From: Ruegeria lacuscaerulensis
GTDB lineage: Bacteria; Pseudomonadota; Alphaproteobacteria; Rhodobacterales; Rhodobacteraceae
Length of the DNA: 64,000 bases
Direction of reading: 5' to 3'
Assembly (NCBI RefSeq): GCF_013033355.1
Contig: NZ_WQDY01000010.1
Coordinates: forward strand, 1 to 64,000
The notes under the pieces were generated by a model, which worked only from the letters and a program-made list of their open reading frames with translations, had not been told where the DNA came from and did no database searches. This document shows positions 54,601 through 62,564 of the stretch, in pieces (position 1 is the first letter of the stretch; each line of letters opens with the position of its first letter). The position numbers were made by a program, and so were the translations under genes.

Positions 54601-54790
54601 TGATCTCTTGCTCAACTTCTTCAGGGCTGGCGCCGGGATAGAGGGTGGTCACAACCGCAGTTTTGATAGTGAACTCGGGGTCTTCTAGCTGCCCCAGACT
54701 AAAGAAAGCCGAAATGCCGCCCAACGTAAGCATGACTACCGTGAACCAAACGAATTTAGCGTTGCGGATGGAGAACGCCGCGAGACCCAT
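51698..54790 (-). CDS. RND efflux pump inner-membrane permease (AcrB/MdtB-like)
   Basis: 1030 residues with the twelve-helix RND layout: N-terminal helix (FVWFTVVMLTLGGISAFFSL), the porter-domain start QLEDPEFTIKTAVVTTLYPGASPEEVEQEITERIE, a central helix block (about 340-490) with LRR/GAL-rich segments and LGMMVDNSIVVADG, and a C-terminal block with LGGMSLAGMMIKNAIVLIDQIND. It uses proton motive force to export hydrophobic compounds with the adaptor encoded just upstream. Overlaps the adaptor stop by 1 nt. The substrate cannot be read from sequence. Confidence 0.94.
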   Translation of the reverse strand: MGLAAFSIRNAKFVWFTVVMLTLGGISAFFSLGQLEDPEFTIKTAVVTTLYPGASPEEVEQEITERIELKLQEIKEIDYISSESRAGVSTIKVEIRPNYWSDQLPQIWDTLRRKVRDVETDLPPGAGRPAINDDFGDVFGLLLAMTSDGFSAQELDGYAEDFKRELSLIDGVGRVDLWGERDRVIYLETREEALAALGVSAQTILNTLQTQNAIVDAGRVNVGDYRMRIAPSGTFTSPTDIADLVVRPSGLDQAQSGQRRGPELLRLGDIVEVKEGYIDPPITMMRYNGLSSIGLAISFQSGVNVVSVGEAVDARVSELIASLPMGIEVERVHWQSDDVNLAVSSFLVSLAQAVAIVLVVLTLAMGVRMGIIIGSGLILTILATFIPLAALGIDLQRMSLGALIIALGMMVDNSIVVADGAMVRMSQGMDRAKAAIEAATRPAMSLLGATFVAVMAFYPIFASVESAGEYCRTLFSVVGIALLVSWLLSMTVTPLQCVAMLPEPKGGASETFDTGFYAIYRRFLAAAIRVRYLTIGVALGALVIAGVGFGSVTQLFFPTSSMTKYMIDYYAPEGTRIEAVSEAISRIEEKVEMDDRVTGIASFIGAGPPRFYLPVDPEGTNPSYAQVIVNVEDYRDIPEMTKEISLWISANMPEATSFTRQFGVGPSNTWAFENRIIGPSDADPETLREIGDRAVAILDQHQWTKVARTDWRNRVLKTVPDYDQDRARWTGITYEDLGNTTKRAFDGRSVGLYREGDELLPIIVRPGAEDVAAVDNFELLQLQSPFSVEPVPLAQVVRGVNIQPEDPTINRRDRRRVLTVQANPIDSVTLPSYRAAVLAEFEALEADLPPGYSMEWGGEHEDTVSAQASLIPGMIPAFSIMALIVVGLFNSYRRPLVIFLTVPFVLIGIVPSLLLTNTPFGFVALLGGMSLAGMMIKNAIVLIDQINDNLAEGQPGYDAVLNAGASRLRPVVLAAATTVLGVIPLLPDVFWVGLAVTIMGGLTVGTMLTMILVPVLFATLSGIRQSPKAV

Positions 54791-55887
54791 TACTCTGTAT
54801 CCTCGGAAAGTCGTGAAACTTTTTGGCCTTCTCGCAAAGAGTTCGCTCCGGCAGTGACGACCACATCACCAAATTCCAGACCTTCACTAACGGCCACCCC
54901 TTGTGACCGGGGCGTGCCAAGCGAAACCTTCCTTGCCGTTACGGTTTCTGAGCTGGCATCGAATACCCAGACATGCGGATCTGTTTCCCCTTCAGGCACG
55001 AAAACCGCGCTGGCAGGAACCATGATCGCATCGAATGGTTCGTGCCCCTCCTTTGGCTGGCCACGGACGCGCCCAGCCATACCGGGAAGAACAAGTGCGT
55101 CTTCCGGTTGATCCATAATCAACGTGACAGGGAAGGTTCGGGTCGTCGCCGAAGCCTCGGATCCAATCTCGCTGATTTCCGCCGGTAGAACCACATCCCC
55201 CAGAGCATCAAAAGTAACGGTGATGTCTTCAATGTGGGGGATCAGGGCGATGTATCGTTCGGGGATATCGATCACCACTTCGATGCGTTCGGCATCCAAA
55301 ATGCGCAGCACCGGAGTCTGAGCGGCGACTTCTTCGAAATCTTCAATGTATTTGCCGACAACACGGCCATCGAACGGTGCTGCCAAACTCGTATAGGTTA
55401 AATCCAGAGTGGCTCTGTCCAGAGCGCCTTGAACAGAATTGATGGCCGCCTGAGCGGATGTCTCGCCAGCGATAAATCGGTCAAGTGTCGCCTGAGCTGC
55501 AACGTCCTTTTCGACCAGCGATCGTTGCCGATCTGTTTGCAACTTGGCGTTCTCAAACGTTGCCTGTGCGCTTGCTAGTTCGGCGGTAAGCCGGTCTACT
55601 TCGGCCTGGTATGGGGCTGGATCCAAGGCTGCCATAATGGCACCCTTCGTTACAAGGTCGCCAACCTGAACATCGACGCCAACAACATTGCCCGGTACGC
55701 GAAAGGCCAATGAGACTTCGCGCGCGGCCCTGGCTGTTCCGACAAAATATCGGTCATGCAAACTGGAGAGGTCGGAAATCTCGATGGCTCTGACAGGTCG
55801 AATAAGTGTTTGGGTCGCATCTTCTTCCTTCTCCCAGCAGCCGGTAAGCAACACGAAGGCAAATAGCCAACCAAAAATTCTCTTCAT
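54790..55887 (-). CDS. RND efflux periplasmic adaptor (membrane fusion) lipoprotein
   Basis: 365 residues. A lipoprotein signal (LFAFVLLTGCWEK, lipidated Cys at about residue 17) is followed by HlyD-type domains: EVSLAFRVPGNVVGVDVQVGDLVTKGAIMAALD (lipoyl half), a helical hairpin (about 95-150) and LDLTYTSLAAPFDGRVVGKYIEDFEEV. It couples the RND pump to an outer-membrane channel; no TolC-like gene is adjacent. First gene of the operon. Confidence 0.92.
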   Translation of the reverse strand: MKRIFGWLFAFVLLTGCWEKEEDATQTLIRPVRAIEISDLSSLHDRYFVGTARAAREVSLAFRVPGNVVGVDVQVGDLVTKGAIMAALDPAPYQAEVDRLTAELASAQATFENAKLQTDRQRSLVEKDVAAQATLDRFIAGETSAQAAINSVQGALDRATLDLTYTSLAAPFDGRVVGKYIEDFEEVAAQTPVLRILDAERIEVVIDIPERYIALIPHIEDITVTFDALGDVVLPAEISEIGSEASATTRTFPVTLIMDQPEDALVLPGMAGRVRGQPKEGHEPFDAIMVPASAVFVPEGETDPHVWVFDASSETVTARKVSLGTPRSQGVAVSEGLEFGDVVVTAGANSLREGQKVSRLSEDTE

Positions 55888-56394
55888 ATCCCTCTCCCGT
55901 GCCTTCCGCGTTCCTTACTTCGTCGCTGTGAAGGTGGCCTAACTTGCGGATTTTGCGCCTAAAGCTGTTACAATTGTACGCGCTTACCAAACAAAGTCAA
56001 AAATACGAATTAGTTAAAGTGAGGCGAAGAGAAACCCGAGCACTTCTTGTCAAACTGAATAGACAACTTCGCAATACGTCGTCGTCTCGGTGCTGCTGTT
56101 TGTCTTATCGGCAGCTCAGAAGGCCGTTTTTCGAGTTAGTTTAGCTGCGTTAAAAGGTAAACGCGCGGAGGTTACACTGTGAATGAGCAAAGCCAAGGCG
56201 GTCGTTCGGACCAACGTGTGGAGCGGAAATGTCCGCTTTCTCGCGAACCGCTGCCATTGCTTACTTATTAGGTAATGGCAGCTTTGTCTGCAGAACCGTC
56301 ATTCAGCCCAGGCGCGGCAAATGTCTGCTCCGAGCCTAAACCAAACGATGCTGCACGCTGACCAAACGGTTGCTCTGTGCGCATCTATGCCAGA
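55888..56394. other. Intergenic region with dispersed-repeat-like segments
   Basis: 507 bp without a supported gene. Around 56220-56262 and 56318-56350 it contains AAATGTCCGCT and AAATGTCTGCT with similar neighbouring words, resembling (in reverse) a segment near 51050. The promoter of the efflux operon must lie near 55890-55990, but no clear operator is seen. Confidence 0.4.
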
Positions 56395-56799
56395 TCAGGC
56401 ATCCCGCACTTCGGAAATCGATGTTTCGCTAAGCTTCTGGACAAGGCTCTGTTCGATTTCCTCAAGGACACCGGATACGCGTTTTTGCAACGCGTGCTCG
56501 ACGGAACATGCAGGGGCTTCGCTGATCTCGTCAGAAGCGACCAAACGTTCATCAAGGGCAAGGTATACATCGGCCAGGGAAATTTCTTGCGGTTTGCGGG
56601 CCAGGCGCCAACCGCCTGCGTGACCCTTCTCCGAGGTCAGCAGACCCGCCTCTCGCAGCCTTCCTAGCACACGGCGGACCACAACAGGATTGGTGCCCGC
56701 GTGATCTGCGATGTCGGACGACGTTCGCACACGGTCCGGCTCTCCGGCCATATGGCTGAGTGTATGCAGAGCAAGCGACAGGCGAGAGTTTCGTTTCAT
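56395..56799 (-). CDS. Rrf2-family transcriptional regulator
   Basis: 134 residues. The winged helix of the Rrf2 family is evident: RLSLALHTLSHMA, then SSDIADHAGTNPVVVRRVLGRLREAGLLTSEKGHAGGWRLARKPQEISLADVYLAL. Only one Cys (PACSVEHAL) remains where Fe-S members such as IscR and NsrR have three, so it is probably a cluster-free, redox-sensing type. The start at 56799 has GGAG upstream; the extension to 56829 overlaps an operator-like palindrome. Divergent from a COG0523 operon, which it probably regulates. Confidence 0.87.
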   Translation of the reverse strand: MKRNSRLSLALHTLSHMAGEPDRVRTSSDIADHAGTNPVVVRRVLGRLREAGLLTSEKGHAGGWRLARKPQEISLADVYLALDERLVASDEISEAPACSVEHALQKRVSGVLEEIEQSLVQKLSETSISEVRDA

Positions 56800-56827
56800 G
56801 TGCGGTTTTTCTCCAAACGGATCATAC

Positions 56828-56872
56828 ATGTAACTTTTGTAGTTGCATTGGTCTAGTAACTGCGTAAGTTGC
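56828..56872. promoter_or_regulatory. Two GTAACT-N5-AGTTGC operators between the Rrf2 gene and the COG0523 operon
   Basis: The motif GTAACT-N5-AGTTGC occurs at 56830-56846 and again at 56856-56872, 26 bp apart. The first copy extends to ATGTAACT/AGTTGCAT (7 of 8 pairs). Tandem dyads in the space shared by a regulator gene and its divergent target are the normal layout of an autoregulated operator. Confidence 0.6.
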
Positions 56873-56903
56873 GAGAAATATTACATCAGCTTTGGAGCGG
56901 TTT

Positions 56904-58118
56904 ATGTCAGATGAACGTCTTCCGGTCACGGTGCTTTCCGGCTTTTTGGGTGCGGGAAAAACAACTCTTCTCAACCGGGTTCTCAATAATCGGGACGGAA
57001 GAAAAGTCGCGGTTATCGTCAACGATATGTCGGAGGTGAACATTGATGCGGACCTGGTCCGGGCCGATACCGAGCTTAGTCGAACGGACGAGACGCTGGT
57101 GGAGATGTCAAACGGTTGCATTTGCTGCACCCTGCGTGATGACCTGCTTGGCGAAGTGCGCCGCTTGGCCACAGAGGGGCGCTTTGACTATCTTCTGATC
57201 GAATCCACCGGGATATCCGAACCACTGCCCGTCGCCGCCACTTTCGATTTCAGAGATGAATTCGGGGAGAGCCTGTCAGATGTGGCTCGGCTCGATACCA
57301 TGGTCACGGTGGTTGATGCCGTGAACCTTCTGAACGACTACGGCAGCCACGATTTCCTGAGCGATCGCGGCGAAACCATGGGCGAAGAGGACGAACGCAC
57401 CCTCGTGCATCTGCTGACAGATCAGATTGAGTTTGCCGATGTTGTCATCTTGAACAAGGTCAATGATGCAGGCCCCGAAAAGGTCGACGCGGCGCGCAAG
57501 ATAATCCGAAGCCTCAATGCCGATGCGGAAATCATCGAAACCAACCAATCGCAGGTTGCAGCTGAAAAGATCCTCGATACGGGTCTTTTCGATTTCGAGC
57601 AGGCACATGAACATCCGATGTGGGCAAAGGAGCTGTATGGTTTTGCTGACCATGTGCCTGAGACAGAAGAATATGGTGTGGCCTCCTACGTTTACCGTGC
57701 AAAGGCTCCGTTTATCCCTGAAAAAATTCTTGCAGCCTTGAACGATGACATGCCGGGCGTCATCCGGGCTAAAGGTCATTTCTGGATCGCAACCCGACCA
57801 GAATGGGTGGCGGAATTTTCGCTGGCTGGATCGTTGTCGAGCATCAAGTCCATTGGAACCTGGTGGGCGAGCGTGCCCAAAGATCGCTGGCCCGAACATG
57901 TCGCGGCATCTGGCTACATGAAACAACATTGGGCAGAGCCTTGGGGAGACCGGCGGCAGGAGCTGGTTTTCATCGGTGCCGGCATTAACTGGACCGCTCT
58001 GAAGGCAAAACTGGATGCCTGCCTTGTTCCGACTGTCGTGGCAAGCGGACCAGACGCCTTGCCGCTTGACCTGCCCGATCCGTTTCCGGAGTGGCGTCGT
58101 GTTGAGGATGCAGCATGA
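56904..58118 (+). CDS. COG0523 (CobW/ZigA-type) metallochaperone GTPase
   Basis: 404 residues. [13 protein letters not shown] (Walker A), [11 protein letters not shown], the metal-binding [15 protein letters not shown] (CxCC), ESTGISEP and ILNKVND (GTP base specificity) form the complete COG0523 G3E signature; a CobW_C domain follows. Members deliver Zn, Co or another metal to target proteins under metal limitation. GGAG (56894-56897) 6 nt before the ATG sets the start at 56904. It heads an operon with DUF1826 and DUF6525 genes that overlap by ATGA. Confidence 0.92.
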   Translation: MSDERLPVTVLSGFLGAGKTTLLNRVLNNRDGRKVAVIVNDMSEVNIDADLVRADTELSRTDETLVEMSNGCICCTLRDDLLGEVRRLATEGRFDYLLIESTGISEPLPVAATFDFRDEFGESLSDVARLDTMVTVVDAVNLLNDYGSHDFLSDRGETMGEEDERTLVHLLTDQIEFADVVILNKVNDAGPEKVDAARKIIRSLNADAEIIETNQSQVAAEKILDTGLFDFEQAHEHPMWAKELYGFADHVPETEEYGVASYVYRAKAPFIPEKILAALNDDMPGVIRAKGHFWIATRPEWVAEFSLAGSLSSIKSIGTWWASVPKDRWPEHVAASGYMKQHWAEPWGDRRQELVFIGAGINWTALKAKLDACLVPTVVASGPDALPLDLPDPFPEWRRVEDAA

Positions 58119-58750
58119 ATTTTGCCCGGAAGAACATCAAGGATGCCGCCATTGGTGTCGGTATCGCAGATGATCCAACGGCCTTGAGCACGTTCCTGAA
58201 GCCCGGCTGTGCCGCTGCGATCTGGCGTCGGCAAGCGCCGCCAGAGGTGCAATCCTGGTTGGATGGCGTTGACGTCGAAACTCTGCCTCGCGCTCGGGTT
58301 ATCCTTCCGGCGCATGCAGTCGGTGAAACGGTCCAGCACCTCTTTGACATGGCCAATTTGCCCGCCGGGGCGGAACGCGACTGGCTTCAGGCGGATATCG
58401 CTGGGCTGGCCGACATGTTCTCAGACTTGATGATCGCCAGTTTCCTGCGACTGCGGTTGGACGTTGTAACAACCAACGCCTGTCGCAGGTTTCACATCGA
58501 CGCCATCACTGCACGGCTTGTGTGCAACTATCGAGGCACCGGAACGCAATACGGAATATCGACCGACGGTACTGAACCGGAACGTGTGTTCACGGTTCAA
58601 ACCGGCTCACCCATCCTCTTGCGCGGAACGCTTTGGCCTGCCGAGACACCTTCGGGTTTGCTACATCGATCGCCGCCCATCGAGCGAACAGGCGAAACCC
58701 GGCTCGTCCTCGTTCTCGACCCCGTGACCGATCAGGAAGACGAAATATGA
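58115..58750 (+). CDS. DUF1826 family protein
   Basis: 211 residues. The C-terminal half has [24 protein letters not shown], the characteristic FHxD-x4-RLVxxYxGxGTxY block of DUF1826, and a closing [17 protein letters not shown] segment. His/Asp residues in the block suggest metal binding, perhaps of a 2-oxoglutarate-oxygenase-like kind, but the function is unknown. Genes of this family are often next to COG0523 GTPases, consistent with a metal-related client. Coupled to both neighbours (ATGA overlaps). Confidence 0.85.
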   Translation: MNFARKNIKDAAIGVGIADDPTALSTFLKPGCAAAIWRRQAPPEVQSWLDGVDVETLPRARVILPAHAVGETVQHLFDMANLPAGAERDWLQADIAGLADMFSDLMIASFLRLRLDVVTTNACRRFHIDAITARLVCNYRGTGTQYGISTDGTEPERVFTVQTGSPILLRGTLWPAETPSGLLHRSPPIERTGETRLVLVLDPVTDQEDEI

Positions 58751-59019
58751 GCGGCGATCTTGAACAAAGTAGCCTCCGCCGCAAACGTCGGACTGGTGAT
58801 CCCATGTCAGCCTATGATGGCCTGCCAGCGCCTCTGAGACTGTGTTTGTCAGAAGCTGCCTTACCCTGGTCTCCCGTATCTGCACGCCGTTTGTGGTCGA
58901 AATCGTGCGCCAAGGGCCTGACAGAAGAAGAAACGCAGGCGTCGCTGAACGTGGCCGAGGCTAAAACGCTTGCCCGAGATCGGTATTCGACACTCTTTGA
59001 TTTCAATACGCAAAACTGA
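58747..59019 (+). CDS. DUF6525 family small protein
   Basis: 90 residues: basic N-terminus (LRRKRRTGDPMSAYDGLPAPLR), ALPWSPVSARRLWSKSCAKGLTEEET and AEAKTLARDR, typical of DUF6525 proteins in Rhodobacteraceae. Cytoplasmic, no membrane segment, unknown function. The ATG overlaps the DUF1826 stop by 4 nt. The longer frame from 58633 lies inside the preceding gene. Confidence 0.75.
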   Translation: MSGDLEQSSLRRKRRTGDPMSAYDGLPAPLRLCLSEAALPWSPVSARRLWSKSCAKGLTEEETQASLNVAEAKTLARDRYSTLFDFNTQN

Positions 59020-59087
59020 AAAGTTTTACGAAGAATTGCCATTGGTGAAGTCGCAGCGAAAGCGCGGTTTTGTCCGCATGAAAGAAC

Positions 59088-59123
59088 AAAAAACGGCCCA
59101 CCCTAAAGGTGGGCCGCTTTTTT
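59088..59123. terminator. Bidirectional rho-independent terminator
   Basis: CGGCCCACC (59094-59102), loop CTAAA, GGTGGGCCG (59108-59116), flanked by an A-run on the left and CTTTTTTC on the right. It terminates the COG0523 operon and, in the other direction, ilvD. Confidence 0.85.
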
Positions 59124-59140
59124 CTTGAGCGGTGTCTAAC

Positions 59141-60973
59141 TCAAACCTGGCGCACAGCACCTTTGGCCGCGCTTGTGGTCAGCTTGGCATAGGCTTTCAG
59201 CGCCGTGGAGACTTTGCGTTTGCGCGGTGCGGCGGGCTCCCAGCCCTTCTCGTCCTGCTCGGCGCGGCGGGTTGCCAGTTCTTCGTCCGACACCGCCAGA
59301 TGGATCGAGCGTTTGGGGATGTCGATCTCGATCTTGTCGCCCTGGCGTACCAGACCGATGACACCGCCCTCGGCCGCCTCCGGTGAGACATGGCCGATCG
59401 ACAAGCCCGAAGTGCCGCCCGAGAACCGACCGTCGGTCAGCAGGGCACAGGCTTTGCCCAGACCTTTGGATTTCAGATACGAGGTGGGGTACAGCATCTC
59501 TTGCATCCCCGGACCGCCGCGTGGGCCTTCGTACCGGATGACGACCACGTCGCCCTCTTTCACCTTGCCGGTCAGGATGTCGTTCACCGCCTGATCCTGG
59601 CTTTCGCAGACATAGGCCGAGCCGGTGAAGGTCAGGCTGGCCGGGTCCACACCGGCGGTTTTCACGATACAGCCGTCACGGGCGATGTTTCCGAACAGAA
59701 CGGCCAGACCGCCATCTTGACTGAACGCGTGCTCCTTGGACCGGATCACGCCACCTTCGCGGTCGGTGTCCAGTTCTTTGTACCGGTTGGACTGGCTGAA
59801 TGCCTGCGTTGTGCGCACTCCACCGGGGGCCGCTTTGAACAGGTCTTGCGCCTTGGGGTTGTTGGCCACCTTGATGTCCCAGTTGGCAATCGCTTCGCCC
59901 ATGGTGCCGGAATGTACAGTGCTGCAACCTTCGTGCAGTAGACCGGCGCGGCTGAGCTCGCCGAGGATCGAGAAGATGCCACCGGCGCGGTGAACGTCTT
60001 CCATATGCACATTCTCGGTATTGGGTGCGACTTTGCACAGACACGGCACTTTCCGGCTGAGCCGATCCATGTCGGACATGTCGAAATCCACGCCGCCCTC
60101 ATGCGCGATGGCCAGCAGGTGCAGCACGGTGTTGGTCGAGCCACCCATGGCGATGTCCAGCGACATGGCGTTTTCGAACGCATCAAACGTGGCGATTTCG
60201 CGGGGCAGGAAGCCTTTTTCGTCGAGATCATAGTGGCGCTTGGTGATCTCGACGATGCGGCGACCGGCTTCAAGGAACAGCTCTTTGCGATCCGAGTGGG
60301 TGGCCAGCGTGGACCCGTTGCCCGGCAGTGCCAGACCCAGCGCCTCGGCCAGACAGTTCATCGAGTTCGCTGTGAACATGCCCGAGCACGACCCGCAGGT
60401 GGGGCAGGCATTTTCCTCGATATGCTGGACCTGCTCGTCGGTGAACCGGTCGTCGGCGGCAGCAACCATTGCATCCACAAGGTCGATTTTCTTGGCGTCC
60501 AGATCGGCGATGTCGATCTTGCCCGCCTCCATCGGCCCGCCCGAAACAAAGATCGCAGGGATGTTCAGGCGCATGGCGGCCATCAGCATACCTGGCGTGA
60601 TCTTGTCACAGTTCGAGATACAGACCATCGCGTCGGCGCAATGTGCATTGACCATGTATTCTACCGAATCCGCGATTACCTCGCGCGAGGGCAGCGAATA
60701 CAGCATCCCGTCATGGCCCATGGCGATGCCATCATCCACTGCGATCGTGTTGAACTCTTTGGCGACGCCACCGGCCTTTTCAACCTCGCGCGCGACCATC
60801 TGGCCAAGGTCTTTCAGGTGGACGTGACCGGGCACAAATTGCGTGAACGAGTTGACGATGGCGATGATTGGCTTGCCGAAATCGTCATCCCCCATGCCGG
60901 TTGCGCGCCACAGGCCGCGGGCGCCGGCCATGTTGCGGCCATGAGTAGAGGTTCTGGATCGGTATAGTGGCAT
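59141..60973 (-). CDS. ilvD: Dihydroxy-acid dehydratase
   Basis: 610 residues, the usual length. Fe-S cysteine motifs are present: [20 protein letters not shown] (about residue 122-125) and [23 protein letters not shown] (about 192-200), with the C-terminal [24 protein letters not shown]. Converts dihydroxy-isovalerate and dihydroxy-methylvalerate to keto acids in valine, isoleucine and leucine synthesis. It is divergent from a SutR-like regulator and ends at the terminator near 59105. Confidence 0.97.
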   Translation of the reverse strand: MPLYRSRTSTHGRNMAGARGLWRATGMGDDDFGKPIIAIVNSFTQFVPGHVHLKDLGQMVAREVEKAGGVAKEFNTIAVDDGIAMGHDGMLYSLPSREVIADSVEYMVNAHCADAMVCISNCDKITPGMLMAAMRLNIPAIFVSGGPMEAGKIDIADLDAKKIDLVDAMVAAADDRFTDEQVQHIEENACPTCGSCSGMFTANSMNCLAEALGLALPGNGSTLATHSDRKELFLEAGRRIVEITKRHYDLDEKGFLPREIATFDAFENAMSLDIAMGGSTNTVLHLLAIAHEGGVDFDMSDMDRLSRKVPCLCKVAPNTENVHMEDVHRAGGIFSILGELSRAGLLHEGCSTVHSGTMGEAIANWDIKVANNPKAQDLFKAAPGGVRTTQAFSQSNRYKELDTDREGGVIRSKEHAFSQDGGLAVLFGNIARDGCIVKTAGVDPASLTFTGSAYVCESQDQAVNDILTGKVKEGDVVVIRYEGPRGGPGMQEMLYPTSYLKSKGLGKACALLTDGRFSGGTSGLSIGHVSPEAAEGGVIGLVRQGDKIEIDIPKRSIHLAVSDEELATRRAEQDEKGWEPAAPRKRKVSTALKAYAKLTTSAAKGAVRQV

Positions 60974-61016
60974 GACGCTGTGTCCCTATTGCCTCGGGTT
61001 GCATGTCTTGGGGTTC

Positions 61017-61057
61017 GTACGTTATAGCGCACGTACCACATGTGCGCTATAACGCAC
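61017..61057. promoter_or_regulatory. Tandem 16-bp palindromic operators between ilvD and the XRE-cupin regulator
   Basis: GTACGTTATAGCGCAC (61017-61032) and GTGCGCTATAACGCAC (61042-61057) are two copies of GTGCGYTATARCGCAC in opposite orientation, 25 bp apart, the first with one mismatch. The inner halves also give a perfect 12-bp inverted repeat. Such a site between divergent genes, next to an XRE gene, is a strong candidate operator for it. Confidence 0.7.
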
Positions 61058-61081
61058 AAGAGGATTCGAAAGACGAACGAC

Positions 61082-61627
61082 ATGACACAGGACGACATTA
61101 CGCTGAAACTACGGGATGTGCGCGCAGCCTCTGGGCTGAGCCTGTCCAAGGTGGCCGAGATGACAGGCGTCAGCAAAGCCATGCTGGGCCAGATCGAGCG
61201 CGGCGAATCCAGCCCGACCATTGCGACCCTTTGGAAGATCGCCAAAGGGTTTCAGTTGCCGCTCAGCGCGCTGATAGGATCGTCGGTGTTGCGTGACCCT
61301 ACGGATGAAAGCCTCTTTCGAACCGTGACTTTCCCCGGCAGCATCGAGGTCAAGATCGTCTTTCCCTATGATCCTGTTCTGGGTGCCGAGACCTTTCATG
61401 TCGATCTGGCCCCAAATCAGAGCCACGAATCCGCCGCCCACGCCGCGGGCGTTACCGAAGAGGTGTTCGTGCTGAACGGATCGCTAGAGATTCTGCGCGA
61501 TGGCGAATGGGTGCCTTTGCAATCCGGGCAAGGGCTGCGCTTTGCCGCCGATCTGCCCCATGGCTATCGCGCTGGACCGCAGGGTGCCGCGTTTCTGAAC
61601 ATGCACCACTATGGTCAGGCCGGTTAA
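61082..61627 (+). CDS. sutR: XRE-family regulator with cupin domain, SutR-like
   Basis: 181 residues. An HTH_3 domain (LRDVRAASGLSLSKVAEMTGVSKAMLGQIERGESSPTIATLWKIAKG) is followed by a single cupin domain with TVTFPGSIEVKIVFPYDP and GEWVPLQSGQGLRFAADLPHGYR. Length, domain order and the motifs SKAMLGQIERGESSPT and FPYDP strongly resemble E. coli SutR (YdcN), a regulator of sulfur utilisation. The neighbour sseA fits this. Start at 61082 from family alignment; the upstream frame to 61040 overlaps the operator. Confidence 0.82.
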   Translation: MTQDDITLKLRDVRAASGLSLSKVAEMTGVSKAMLGQIERGESSPTIATLWKIAKGFQLPLSALIGSSVLRDPTDESLFRTVTFPGSIEVKIVFPYDPVLGAETFHVDLAPNQSHESAAHAAGVTEEVFVLNGSLEILRDGEWVPLQSGQGLRFAADLPHGYRAGPQGAAFLNMHHYGQAG

Positions 61628-61709
61628 GCGGCCCGCTGCCCCCATCCAGTCTTGAACCTGCACCCCTGCGCGTATAGGGAAAACCCAAGCTCGCTTAGGG
61701 GAGGCTTTG

Positions 61710-62564
61710 ATGCAGGACGATCCGAAAACCCTCGTTTCTACCGAATGGCTTGCGGCCCATATGAAAGACCCGGACCTGCGGGTTCTGGATGGGTCGTGGT
61801 ATCTGCCTGCGCAGAACCGCGATGCCAAGGCCGAATATGACGCGGCCCATATCCCCGGTGCGCGGTTCTTTGATATTGATGAAATCTCCGACCGGCGCTC
61901 GGACCTGCCGCATATGGCGCCCCCGGTTGAAAAGTTCATGTCACGGATGCGGGCCATGGGCGTGGGCGACGGCCATCAGGTTGTGGTCTATGACGGTGCC
62001 GGGCTGATGTCGGCGGCACGGGTCTGGTGGCTGTTCCGTCTGATGGGGCAAGAGAACGTGGCCGTGCTGGACGGTGGCTTTCCCAAATGGCAGGCCGAGG
62101 GCCGCGAGATCGAAGACCTGCCCCCGGTGATCCGTGACCGCCACATGACTGTGCGCGTGCAGAACCATCTGGTGCGGGACGTGACGCAGGTCTCGGCCGC
62201 CGCCAAGCTGAATGACCACGAAATCATCGACGCACGCGCGGCTGCGCGCTTTGCTGGCACTGCGCCCGAACCGCGCGAGGGGCTGCGCTCGGGCCATATC
62301 CCGGGTTCGCACAACGTACCTTTTGGCGAATTATTGAACAAAAACGGCACGATGAAATCGCCCGAGGATTGCCGCGCCGTGTTCGAGGCCGCAGGCGTTG
62401 ATCTGACAAAACCCGCGATCACCACTTGCGGGTCGGGCGTGACCGCCGCGATCCTTAGCCTGGCGCTGGAACGCTTGGGCAAGAAAGACCATTCGCTTTA
62501 TGACGGCTCCTGGGCTGAATGGGGTGCCTTCCCGACCCTGCCCGTCGCAACCGGAGAGAACTGA
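61710..62564 (+). CDS. sseA: 3-mercaptopyruvate sulfurtransferase
   Basis: 284 residues with two rhodanese domains. LVSTEWLAAHMKDPDLRVLDGSWYLP and EYDAAHIPGARFFDIDEISD open the first (inactive) domain; the second has the active-site ITTCGSGVTAAILSLAL (catalytic Cys in CGSGVT, the MST type). It moves sulfur from 3-mercaptopyruvate to acceptors such as thioredoxin or cyanide. GGAGG 5 nt before ATG 61710 is preferred to the TTG at 61707. It follows the SutR-like regulator by 82 nt. Confidence 0.95.
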   Translation: MQDDPKTLVSTEWLAAHMKDPDLRVLDGSWYLPAQNRDAKAEYDAAHIPGARFFDIDEISDRRSDLPHMAPPVEKFMSRMRAMGVGDGHQVVVYDGAGLMSAARVWWLFRLMGQENVAVLDGGFPKWQAEGREIEDLPPVIRDRHMTVRVQNHLVRDVTQVSAAAKLNDHEIIDARAAARFAGTAPEPREGLRSGHIPGSHNVPFGELLNKNGTMKSPEDCRAVFEAAGVDLTKPAITTCGSGVTAAILSLALERLGKKDHSLYDGSWAEWGAFPTLPVATGEN

